This document shows, one piece after another, positions 45,183-53,407 of a DNA stretch of 64,000 nucleotides (position 1 is the first letter of the stretch; each line of letters opens with the position of its first letter). The DNA lies in assembly GCF_017355935.1 (NCBI RefSeq), contig NZ_JAFIQT010000003.1, positions 379,450-443,449 on the forward strand, read 5' to 3'. The notes beneath the pieces were generated by a model that had not been told where the DNA came from, ran no database searches, and saw only the letters and a program-made list of their open reading frames with translations. The position numbers and the translations under genes were made by a program. Source of the DNA: Telluribacter humicola. Lineage in GTDB: Bacteria > Bacteroidota > Bacteroidia > Cytophagales > Spirosomataceae.

Positions 45183-47264
45183 TTAAGAATCCGTAGGGTG
45201 AATGCGCCGAAGGGAATAGCCTGCCTGGCCACCGGTGATGTCCCAGCGCCGACCGTGCCCCGAAATCATGGACAGCGTTTCAGCCTTTCCATCCTGCAAA
45301 TGCAGGGTCCAGGTGTGCTTGCCGTTGGTAAGTGTATGGCTATTTCCCTCCGAATGTAGGTTCCAGCCACCGATTAGGGCACTATCGTCCAGAGCCAACG
45401 CGTGCACGACAGTTCGGTGGGTCTGACTCACCTTTTCGGTAAAGCGGTACACCAGGCCACTGCCGGGTTTTCCTTCTCCCCGTTGGTTGGGTTCTACGTG
45501 GTAGGCGTCGTGTACATAACCATACACCGGATGACTCAGGGTACCCTTTCCGAGGTGGAATAGCCGTAAGCCCGCTTCATTTCTTTTAATGGTCAGACTC
45601 CTGTCTTTGCTCTCTACGTTAGTTTTTCCGTCCCGGTTGTTGACGAGCCAGTTCCAGACGGTGGTTACCGGAGTCTGGGAGGAAATGGAATCTACCACGA
45701 ACACGATATGACTACCGGCCATGATCCAGAGCCGGGTAAACTCAGTCAACGGAGCACCGTACACGGCGCTAACCTCGGCGCCTACGACCGATATACAGTC
45801 ATCCCGTTCGGCAATCAGGCGGTGGTTTCCGCGGTTGATGGGGGCGCTGATGCCGCTTTCCCGGATCAGCCGACGGGCCAGCACGCTTTTCTGTTCCAGC
45901 AGCGTGGCCTTGGCCAGATCTTCCTGCAAGCCCAACGCGTCGTTTTCGACGAGGAAGGTACAGGTAGTATGTGTCTGGGATGAGCTTTCCAGACCGTGAA
46001 TCAGGTTGCGGTAGCAACTGTGGCCGGGGTCGGTCAGCAGGCGCTCCTGGTTGTAGCACAGAATAAAGCTGTTCAGATCGCCGTGCAAATGTCCGGGTCC
46101 GTGCAGCCCTTCGCCTCCGCCGTTGATAGCCAGGATGGTCTGACCGTCCCAGCCGTCGCGGATAAAAGCGTGGCCGTTGCTAAAGGTACTTACCAGGGGT
46201 AAAGAGACTTCGCCGGGACTCAGGACAGGTACTTCGTACGTGAGCAGCGGAAGCGTCATAAAGCCCCAGTCGTTGACCATGCCGAAGGTAGCCAGGTCGT
46301 GCGGGCCCTGATAGGGTACCGGTTCGTAGTAAGTCTTAAATAGCCAGCGGGCCAGTCCGGCCTCGGTGGTGTCGGAATGGCGGCTGGCAATGTGGAGCAA
46401 CAGATCGCCCGATGAGCGGAAAAGAGCCGCGCTGTCGTTGAAGTTGGCGGCGCGGGCCCGCGGCTCTTCGCCCCAGCCCGTCATGGGTTTGGCGTAGAAC
46501 ATACTGCTGGCGATCCAGCGGATGCCCCGGGCGTAGGCAGCTACGTCCAGTCCTTCCGCTTTCTGGGGGTACTTGCGGGCCACGGCTTCGTAGGAAAGCA
46601 TCAGGGCGTAGGCCAGGTAGTTGCCGTACTGCAGCGATTCGGCGTAGGAGCCATCCGGCTGAAAAGCCTGCGTACAGGTCTGCCATTCGGCCAGGGTACC
46701 GTCTACCGTTTCTTCGTCATCCAGCACTACCGCCGCTACCAGTAGTCCGGAGGTCAGGATGCCGCGCCAGTTGGCCAGGTGCGAATTAGCGCTGAGCCAG
46801 CACCGGCAAAGTAAGATTCCTTTTTCTTGTAGAGCCTTTTTGACTTCGGCTAATTCATTTTCTGAGAAAACGGGTTCCGCCAGGTCCAACACCGACGCCA
46901 GTGCCCAGCACAGGTGTGCCGTTTCCAGGTGTCCGCTCAATGGTTCCGCGTGGCTCCGGAAAGCGGGGCCCACCCAGTCGTACAGTGAGGCCCCCGCTAT
47001 CTGCAGGGCCTGGACGCGAATCCACCCAGCCAGGTCAGCCTCGGGCTGTAAGGCGTACAGCATGGCCGCGTCGGACAGGTACTCGGCGGCCGGATAGTAC
47101 CAGGCCGTGGTATCTTCGGCTTCCTGCAGCTGCTTCCGTCTGACTCTCCGGTATACCCGCTGGTGCAGCGCATCAAAAAAGAGAGCGGTCAGGCGGTCCT
47201 GCGACCGTAGTCGCTGCTGAATGGCCTCCCGTTCGCTATCCGTTAGGAACGCCCGACCCATCAA
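45183..47264 (-). CDS. Heparinase II/III-like polysaccharide lyase family protein, no signal peptide
   Basis: A 693-aa protein with an N-terminal alpha-toroid (Trp/Tyr-rich helices, including SHLANWRGIL and GSYAESLQYGNYLAYAL) and a C-terminal heparinase II/III beta-sandwich domain (INGGGEGLHGPGHLHGDLNSF). The latter carries the characteristic His and Asn region. Such lyases cleave uronic-acid glycosidic bonds by beta-elimination, giving unsaturated sugars. The N-terminus (MMGRAFLTDSEREAIQ) shows no signal peptide, so the enzyme should act on imported oligosaccharides in the cytoplasm. It overlaps the RraA-like gene by 4 nt. Confidence 0.8.
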   Translation of the reverse strand: MMGRAFLTDSEREAIQQRLRSQDRLTALFFDALHQRVYRRVRRKQLQEAEDTTAWYYPAAEYLSDAAMLYALQPEADLAGWIRVQALQIAGASLYDWVGPAFRSHAEPLSGHLETAHLCWALASVLDLAEPVFSENELAEVKKALQEKGILLCRCWLSANSHLANWRGILTSGLLVAAVVLDDEETVDGTLAEWQTCTQAFQPDGSYAESLQYGNYLAYALMLSYEAVARKYPQKAEGLDVAAYARGIRWIASSMFYAKPMTGWGEEPRARAANFNDSAALFRSSGDLLLHIASRHSDTTEAGLARWLFKTYYEPVPYQGPHDLATFGMVNDWGFMTLPLLTYEVPVLSPGEVSLPLVSTFSNGHAFIRDGWDGQTILAINGGGEGLHGPGHLHGDLNSFILCYNQERLLTDPGHSCYRNLIHGLESSSQTHTTCTFLVENDALGLQEDLAKATLLEQKSVLARRLIRESGISAPINRGNHRLIAERDDCISVVGAEVSAVYGAPLTEFTRLWIMAGSHIVFVVDSISSQTPVTTVWNWLVNNRDGKTNVESKDRSLTIKRNEAGLRLFHLGKGTLSHPVYGYVHDAYHVEPNQRGEGKPGSGLVYRFTEKVSQTHRTVVHALALDDSALIGGWNLHSEGNSHTLTNGKHTWTLHLQDGKAETLSMISGHGRRWDITGGQAGYSLRRIHPTDS

Positions 47265-47953
47265 AAGTACCCTCCGTTTTTGACCACGTCGGTTGGACTC
47301 ATCCCGCTCTCTACCATGTCCTTGATCCCGGCTTCCTTGAACAGGATGGCTTCGGCCGCCAGCAGTACCTCGTAGGCGATGCCTTTGGGAATGGAAATAA
47401 TGCCGTCGATATCGCCAAAGATCCAGTCACCGGGATTCACGATTACTTCACCCATTAGTACGGGTTTCTGGTAGTAGTACATCTTGAAGCGGCCCAGCAT
47501 ACCCGTGTTGGACTTGTACTTGTGGAATACCGGGAATTTCTGTTCCAGAATGGAATGGGTGTCCCGGATACCGTTCACCACCGCTCCCCGGCACCCGGCC
47601 CGCAGGGCCGCCATGGTCATGACTTCTCCCCACTGGGAGGTAATGGTGTCGCCGGTGCAGTCCCATACGACCACCGAGTCGGCGTGCAGGTCTTCGAGCA
47701 TTTGCGCCCGCATTTCCATTTCACCATCCGTGGTGATATCCGGGCCTCCCTTGACGGTAAAGGCCTGACCGGCCATTTTCATTTCCTCCCGCAGGGGCGC
47801 AAAGGCCGAGGGCAGGCTGGTGGCGTGCATCTTGTAATTGAAGCGAAGTACGTCATTTACCGCCCCGGTATAGAGCTGCAGATACCTTTCGCGCATTTCC
47901 GAAACGGGAATGGGAAATGGAGACGTGGCATGTGTTGTTCCGTTCGATTTCAT
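47261..47953 (-). CDS. RraA-like / HMG-CHA aldolase-family protein
   Basis: A 230-aa cytoplasmic protein of the RraA/methylthioribulose-aldolase-like family. Motifs include AGQAFTVKGGPDITTDGE, WGEVMTMAALRAGCRGAVVNGIRD with the Arg/Asp of the active site, and FGDIDGIISIPKG. In catabolic operons this family catalyses metal-dependent retro-aldol or decarboxylation reactions on 2-oxo acids rather than RNase regulation. It overlaps the lyase gene by 4 nt and lies 10 nt after the SDR gene, so it very likely belongs to the uronate pathway. Confidence 0.82.
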   Translation of the reverse strand: MKSNGTTHATSPFPIPVSEMRERYLQLYTGAVNDVLRFNYKMHATSLPSAFAPLREEMKMAGQAFTVKGGPDITTDGEMEMRAQMLEDLHADSVVVWDCTGDTITSQWGEVMTMAALRAGCRGAVVNGIRDTHSILEQKFPVFHKYKSNTGMLGRFKMYYYQKPVLMGEVIVNPGDWIFGDIDGIISIPKGIAYEVLLAAEAILFKEAGIKDMVESGMSPTDVVKNGGYF

Positions 47954-47963
47954 AGGTTGACTA

Positions 47964-48662
47964 TCAGGCTAAGAATTTCATGTTATCAAAATTGATTTCC
48001 CGGATCAGTACGTCTCCGGGCTGATTGAGGACAAATACCATAATGCGGGCCACATCGTCGACCTTGAGGAATTTCTCGCGAGCTACGGGACGGTCGCCCC
48101 AGTAGTCGCTGTCGGTAGGGCCGGGATTGACGTCGGTGACCTTGATGCCCAGTTTGATGGCCTGGTCGGCCAGTCCGCCGCTCAGACCCCGCGCGCCAAA
48201 TTTGGAAGCGCAGTACAGGGGTGAGGTCGCGTTGGTACGCTGTCCGGCCATGGAAATCACCGTCATGATGTGGCCTTCCCCTTTGGGCTTCATTACTTTC
48301 AGCGCTTCACGATTGCACAGGAACACGCCCCGCATATTGACGTTCATCATTTTTTCAAAGGTATCCAGATCAATGGTGGACAGGTCAGGGGAAGGCAGGC
48401 CGATGCCGGCGTTATTGATAAGTATATCTACCGTGCCAAAGGCTTCGAGGCAGGCCGCAAATCCTGCCTGTACTTCGCTCTCTATACTGACATCCCCCCG
48501 GAAGGAGCGCAGGTTTTCGTGGGAAATTTCATCGGTCAGCTGCCGGGTGCGGCTGAAACTAAAAACCCGGGCGCCCGCTTCCAGCAATTGCCGGGCGGTG
48601 GCTTTGCCGATCCCGCTTGATCCGCCGGTGATGAATACCACTTTGCTTTTCAGATACGTCAT
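47964..48662 (-). CDS. Short-chain dehydrogenase/reductase
   Basis: A 232-aa classical SDR with the cofactor motif VFITGGSSGIGKATA, the NNAG motif ILINNAGIGLPSPD and the catalytic Ser/Tyr/Lys in SPLYCASKFGARGL (Tyr and Lys visible). Position in the locus suggests a sugar-acid or keto-sugar reductase. It is 16 nt from the symporter gene and 10 nt from the RraA-like gene, thus in one transcript. Confidence 0.87.
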   Translation of the reverse strand: MTYLKSKVVFITGGSSGIGKATARQLLEAGARVFSFSRTRQLTDEISHENLRSFRGDVSIESEVQAGFAACLEAFGTVDILINNAGIGLPSPDLSTIDLDTFEKMMNVNMRGVFLCNREALKVMKPKGEGHIMTVISMAGQRTNATSPLYCASKFGARGLSGGLADQAIKLGIKVTDVNPGPTDSDYWGDRPVAREKFLKVDDVARIMVFVLNQPGDVLIREINFDNMKFLA

Positions 48663-48678
48663 TTGATACTAGGTTTGA

Positions 48679-50361
48679 TTACGAAACGTGCTCTTTTTGT
48701 TCTTCAATGATTCTGACTTGCTCTTGCTTTACTCTGAATAAATAAACCGCAACCAGTACACACACCACCCCAACACCCATGGCTATTTTTCCGCTGTATA
48801 CCTCCACAGAAGGCATTCCCAGAATAATAAAGAGTGTTCCGGTACTGGCCAGCGCTACCGCGTACAGTCGCCTCAATACGTAATGCATCGCATCCACGGT
48901 CCTGTCTTTTGCCTTGACAACAGGTCTTTCCAGTTTGGCAAAAAAGGCCCTCACCCGCTGGTTGTAGGCCGGGTCCTGACTTTTGAAAAACCCGGAACCC
49001 CAGAAAATCAAGAAGCAGGTTACTATCTCGATGAGGGTGGCCACTTCCCAGCGTACACTGGAAAAGGCGTTCAGGAGGAGGCCCACGATGATGCCACCCA
49101 CGACCGAGCCAATGGCCCCGGCGGGGTTGGGCTTGCGGAGGAGAATACCAAACACCAGCGGTACCACCATCGGAATGGCGAACAGACCGGTAAAGAGTTT
49201 ATTGGCTTCAAAGGCTCCCCCGAAACCTCCCACAAAAAGTGCTCCCAGCGTCACCATCAGGCCCAGGGCCACCGTGGAGAGACGGCCCACCCACAGGAGC
49301 TGCACGGGAGTGGCGTCCGGATTGAACAACCGTTTGTAGATATCGCTGGTAATGACGCTGGCGGTTACGTTGTACTCGGCGCTGAGCGTGGACATGGTGG
49401 CCGCAAACATGGCCGAAATCATGAGTCCCATCAGTCCGGTGGGAAGCAGTCGTAAGCATACACTTACGTAGGCCATTTCGGGGTCAGCCAGGTCGGGTAT
49501 GATAATCCGGGCTACAATGGCCGGAATCAGAAACACAATGGGAAACAACAGGAAAAGGGAAGCCGAAAGGAAACCGGTCTTGCGGGCGTCCGATTCCGAC
49601 TCGGCGCTGTAAAACCGCTGCATGAAGGCCCAGTTGCCACAGAATTTGATAAGTACCATTACGTAGTACACCATCAGGTACAGGGGGGCGCCCTTGGGCC
49701 CGTTGGTAAAAGTCAGGTGCTCGGGCAACTGCTGGCTGATGTTGGAAAATCCTCCCGCCGCCTGTATGGACAATGGCAGCAATATAATGGTGGTCAACCC
49801 CAGAATGATGAACTGTACCACGTCCGTCACCACGACCGCCCACAGCCCGCCGGCCACCGTATAAAACAAGACCACCACGCCACAGGAAAGAATGGCCGTT
49901 TCGAGGGGGATCTGCGTGGCGGCCGCCACAAACAGTCCGATGGCGTACAGCTTGATCATTTCGTCAAGTACCTTAAAACCTACCCCACCCCAGGAAAGTA
50001 CCTGCCGTACGGGGGCATTGAACCTGGTTTCCAGAAACTCAACGGGGCTGATGATACCGGCCCGCTGCCAGCGCTTGGCCAACACCAGCGCCGCAAAAAT
50101 GGACGGCGGAACCGAACACCAGATGACCGTCAGCGCCACCAGTCCGTGGGTGTAGGCAATGCCCGCGTACGCCACAAAAATGGAAGTACTGAACATGGTC
50201 ATGAAGTTGCTGATCCCATTGGCCACCCAGGAAACGGAATTTCCTCCCTTGAAGTAGTCGTTAATATTTTTAACGTACCTCCCCAGGTAAATGCCTATGC
50301 CGGACACCATAATCATGTACAGTACTATGGCCGCGTAATCTATGGTTTGCAGTTGGTTCAT
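48679..50361 (-). CDS. Sodium:solute symporter (SSS family)
   Basis: A 560-aa inner-membrane protein with about 13-14 helices. It shows the SSS pattern near the N-terminus, GRYVKNINDYFKGGNSVSWV, and the conserved sodium-binding region in later helices (MFAATMSTLSAEYNVTAS). The C-terminal 70 residues add extra helices. Its location among the polysaccharide genes suggests uptake of the released uronate or xylose-type monomers or small oligosaccharides from periplasm to cytoplasm. Confidence 0.9.
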   Translation of the reverse strand: MNQLQTIDYAAIVLYMIMVSGIGIYLGRYVKNINDYFKGGNSVSWVANGISNFMTMFSTSIFVAYAGIAYTHGLVALTVIWCSVPPSIFAALVLAKRWQRAGIISPVEFLETRFNAPVRQVLSWGGVGFKVLDEMIKLYAIGLFVAAATQIPLETAILSCGVVVLFYTVAGGLWAVVVTDVVQFIILGLTTIILLPLSIQAAGGFSNISQQLPEHLTFTNGPKGAPLYLMVYYVMVLIKFCGNWAFMQRFYSAESESDARKTGFLSASLFLLFPIVFLIPAIVARIIIPDLADPEMAYVSVCLRLLPTGLMGLMISAMFAATMSTLSAEYNVTASVITSDIYKRLFNPDATPVQLLWVGRLSTVALGLMVTLGALFVGGFGGAFEANKLFTGLFAIPMVVPLVFGILLRKPNPAGAIGSVVGGIIVGLLLNAFSSVRWEVATLIEIVTCFLIFWGSGFFKSQDPAYNQRVRAFFAKLERPVVKAKDRTVDAMHYVLRRLYAVALASTGTLFIILGMPSVEVYSGKIAMGVGVVCVLVAVYLFRVKQEQVRIIEEQKEHVS

Positions 50362-50421
50362 TCGACTAGTATGATTTAAATGCGCGACTGGTACGGGGCT
50401 ATTGGTTGGCGTGGTTCGAAA

Positions 50422-51831
50422 TTACTTCAATGACAGAGCTCCTTTTTCCGCAATCAGAACCGGATAGTCCGGGACCGGGACGTTGGTAAATACATAGCCT
50501 GAGCCAGACCTCTTCCACTGGGCCCGGGGAACTTCGAATACCTTTCCCGAAATCAAATCCACCAGAACCGGGCTGGTAAACCGGGCGTTTTCAACGGTGA
50601 TGGTCGTTGGCTTGGGCCCGTACTCATCAGCTGGACGGGCCTCGGCACTCCACAGCGTGACTATACTCCCCCCGTTGTCTTTGTGACGGTACTGAAAAGC
50701 CTGTACTGTAGACTGGTCAGTTACAGGTTGTGCTTTCTGAAGCAGTTCAAGCTGGTCATCAAAGAGAGAGAATACGTGCTGGGCCGGTTTGTAGGCTACC
50801 TTGGGTCTTTCAATGGTTTTGTCGGGATTGGTTTTCAGAAGCCCTTTGGTATTTACGCCGACCATGTGGTCCCCGGCCGCGTAGTGAATATCGCTGATGG
50901 TAAACAGGTTGGTGGCAATGCCCCGGCCGTGGTCACCCAGCATTCGGCGCAGGTCCCACTTGGCCTGCGTCAGCTCGGACCAGTCGTACTGCCGGAGGGC
51001 ACCGATGGTCACGCTGCTGGGGGTGGAAGGGGCGCCGTTTTCTCCCTGCATAAAGACTACGTCCCGGTTGTAGCTCCATACCAGTTCGCGCAGCTTCTCA
51101 ATCTGAGGATAGGACGTATCCGGATTAGGCGCGTAGCCGTGGTAGGTCAGGATGTCGATGTACTTCAGGCCATCGTTTTCTTTCAGATAATCCAGAAAGT
51201 CCCGCATGAAATCCAGCCGGGTGACGCCGGCCAAACCCAGGGCGATGAGGCGGGCCCCGGGCTGGACCTGCTTCACGATTCTGGCCGTGCGCAGGTAAAA
51301 CTCACCGATTTCTTTGCCGGTATGTTCTTTGTTAATATCCGGCTCGTTCCAGATTTCCCACTCGGGTACCTGCCCTTTGTAGCGGGTTACCATGGCCCGC
51401 ACCCAGTTGTCCCAGGCCGCCAGGGCCTCGGGCGAAGTAGGTATGTGACCGGCCAGTTTGGCTTCTCCTCCTCCTTCGTAGATAGGATTTCCGTACGATA
51501 GCTCCACCCAGGGAGCCACTCCCCGCGCCGCGGCATCGGGGATGACCGCGTCCAGCCAGGCAAAGTCGTATTGCCCCTTCACCTTTTCCGTTTTGGACCA
51601 GCCGCCCTGCAGGCGGATGCGCTTGGCACCCAGGGGGCCCAGGTAGTGCTTGTAGGACTGGTAATCGGTATAGTCGCGGTCGAGGGTTTCGCCGCCGATA
51701 GACCAGGTACTGGACTTGATTTCTTTGGCGTCGCGGGTTTTCAGCTGGCCTATTTCTTTCCAGGAGGGCTGTACCTGGGCCTGCGTAGCCGCTCCGGCCA
51801 GGAGGAAGAGGAGTATCAGAAACTGCTTCAT
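50422..51831 (-). CDS. GH39-like glycoside hydrolase, paralog A
   Basis: A 469-aa exported protein (signal ending ATQAQ) with a clan GH-A TIM barrel. The acid/base Glu is in WEIWNEPDINKE, preceded by WVRAMVTRYKG, and the nucleophile is probably the Glu in QGENGAPSTPSS. Short N- and C-terminal beta segments follow the barrel. GH39 members are beta-xylosidases or alpha-L-iduronidases. It overlaps paralog B by 4 nt (ATGA), showing tandem duplication with coupling. The exact family was assigned by motif and general likeness, so it could instead be another GH-A family. Confidence 0.72.
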   Translation of the reverse strand: MKQFLILLFLLAGAATQAQVQPSWKEIGQLKTRDAKEIKSSTWSIGGETLDRDYTDYQSYKHYLGPLGAKRIRLQGGWSKTEKVKGQYDFAWLDAVIPDAAARGVAPWVELSYGNPIYEGGGEAKLAGHIPTSPEALAAWDNWVRAMVTRYKGQVPEWEIWNEPDINKEHTGKEIGEFYLRTARIVKQVQPGARLIALGLAGVTRLDFMRDFLDYLKENDGLKYIDILTYHGYAPNPDTSYPQIEKLRELVWSYNRDVVFMQGENGAPSTPSSVTIGALRQYDWSELTQAKWDLRRMLGDHGRGIATNLFTISDIHYAAGDHMVGVNTKGLLKTNPDKTIERPKVAYKPAQHVFSLFDDQLELLQKAQPVTDQSTVQAFQYRHKDNGGSIVTLWSAEARPADEYGPKPTTITVENARFTSPVLVDLISGKVFEVPRAQWKRSGSGYVFTNVPVPDYPVLIAEKGALSLK

Positions 51832-53354
51832 ATTTTTTTGATTTTCAGGATGGATTGGTCGGCAATTAAAACCGGAGCATCGTAGACAGGGATATTTCTG
51901 AAGGTGATGGTACTTCCCTTCCTCACTATTTGATTCTCAGGTATCTCGTATACGCCTCCCGTAATAATATCCACGTAGACGGGCTTGTCGAAAGCACCAT
52001 TCACGACGCTGAAATTAATAGTCCGGGTCTGGTTGGAATTGGTGGGTATAGCTTCATCCACCCACAGGGTAAATAGCTGCTTTTTTGACTCCCTGTGTTC
52101 ATAGCCATATACTGCCAGACTGCGGTCGGTACCTTTGTTGTACTTCACCTCGTTCGGGCTCACTTTGGCGTTGAGGTTGTGCGTATCGTGCAGGTTTTTG
52201 ATCCGCACCAGCTGATCGTCAAACACCGACGCCACGTTCTGCATGGCGTAGTAGACAATTTTGGGGCGAACAGCCCTTTTGGTCGAATCCGATTCTATCA
52301 ATCCTTTTACATTAAGTCTTCGGATAGGGCCGCCGCCCATGACCGCATAGTTCATGTCAATAATACCCAGAATGCTGGATTCGATGTCGTGTCCCAGGTC
52401 GCCCAGCATCCGGCGCGTGTTCCACTTGGCCTGTGACAGCTCCGACCAGTCGTAGTCACCGAGGGCACCGCGACCGCCGCCGCTGAACGAAGGCGATCCG
52501 TTCTCTCCCTGACGAAGCTTCACCTGGGGAGCGTACTTATCCAGAACCCGCCGCAGATCGGCTACGCGGTCATAGTTGGAATCGGGATTGTAGACGTAGT
52601 CGTGGTAGGTCATGTTATCGAACAGGTGCATTTTACCCTTTTCATGGATCCTCTTGAAGAAAGTGTCAGCCCATTGCAGGTCGATATGTCCCATGGATAG
52701 CCCGGAGATTTTAGCTTCGGGCTGTATGCGTTTGATGGTTTCGGCGGTACGGATGTTCAGATCAGCCACGTCCTCCGGCTTATTTATTTCGTTATCCCCA
52801 AAATTGGGTTCATTCCAAACCTCCCATTCCTTTACCTTGCCTTTGTAGCGGTTTACCAGTGCTTCTACCCAACGGTCCCACGCTTTGAGGGCTTCTGGTG
52901 AAGTCGGTATTCCGGCGCTGAGGTTGATACCACCTCCACCGGGATAAATAGGGTTACCATAGGAGGTTTGCAGCCAGGGCTCCAAACCCCGCGCCGTGGC
53001 ATCATTAATGATTTTGTCAAGCCAGGCCCAGTCGTACTGGCCGGGGCTGCCCTCCGCCTTTACTTTTTCGGTCTTGGCCCAGCCCGCCTGCATCCGCAGC
53101 CTCTTGATTCCCAACGGTACCAGGTACTCCTTGTACTGCTCGTAGTCGGTCATGTCCCGGTCCAGCGTTTCGAGACCGATAATCCAGTTGGAAGACTTGA
53201 TATCGGTCGCATTTCTTGGCTGGATGGTACCAATCCGTTTAAGAGGAATAGCAAGGTCCGTCTTTACCCGGTCCGGCGAGGTATCAAGTTTTTGAGCAAT
53301 CACTGAAGGAGTAAAGCCCAGGAGTACAAAAAAGAAAAGCGGAAATAACTTCAT
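51828..53354 (-). CDS. GH39-like glycoside hydrolase, paralog B
   Basis: A 508-aa exported protein (signal ending PSVIAQ) that is clearly homologous to paralogs A and C along the whole length. Shared features are RNATDIKSSNWIIGLETLDRD at the N-terminus, WEVWNEPNFGDN with the acid/base Glu, and RQGENGSPSFSG with the probable nucleophile. An insertion before the barrel and a longer C-terminal domain distinguish it. It was likely derived by duplication and has perhaps diverged in linkage specificity. Confidence 0.72.
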   Translation of the reverse strand: MKLFPLFFFVLLGFTPSVIAQKLDTSPDRVKTDLAIPLKRIGTIQPRNATDIKSSNWIIGLETLDRDMTDYEQYKEYLVPLGIKRLRMQAGWAKTEKVKAEGSPGQYDWAWLDKIINDATARGLEPWLQTSYGNPIYPGGGGINLSAGIPTSPEALKAWDRWVEALVNRYKGKVKEWEVWNEPNFGDNEINKPEDVADLNIRTAETIKRIQPEAKISGLSMGHIDLQWADTFFKRIHEKGKMHLFDNMTYHDYVYNPDSNYDRVADLRRVLDKYAPQVKLRQGENGSPSFSGGGRGALGDYDWSELSQAKWNTRRMLGDLGHDIESSILGIIDMNYAVMGGGPIRRLNVKGLIESDSTKRAVRPKIVYYAMQNVASVFDDQLVRIKNLHDTHNLNAKVSPNEVKYNKGTDRSLAVYGYEHRESKKQLFTLWVDEAIPTNSNQTRTINFSVVNGAFDKPVYVDIITGGVYEIPENQIVRKGSTITFRNIPVYDAPVLIADQSILKIKKI

Positions 53355-53407
53355 AAAAAGGGTACTTTCAATGGATATTCAACAATGACTTTTAATCTAT
53401 GAGAGCC

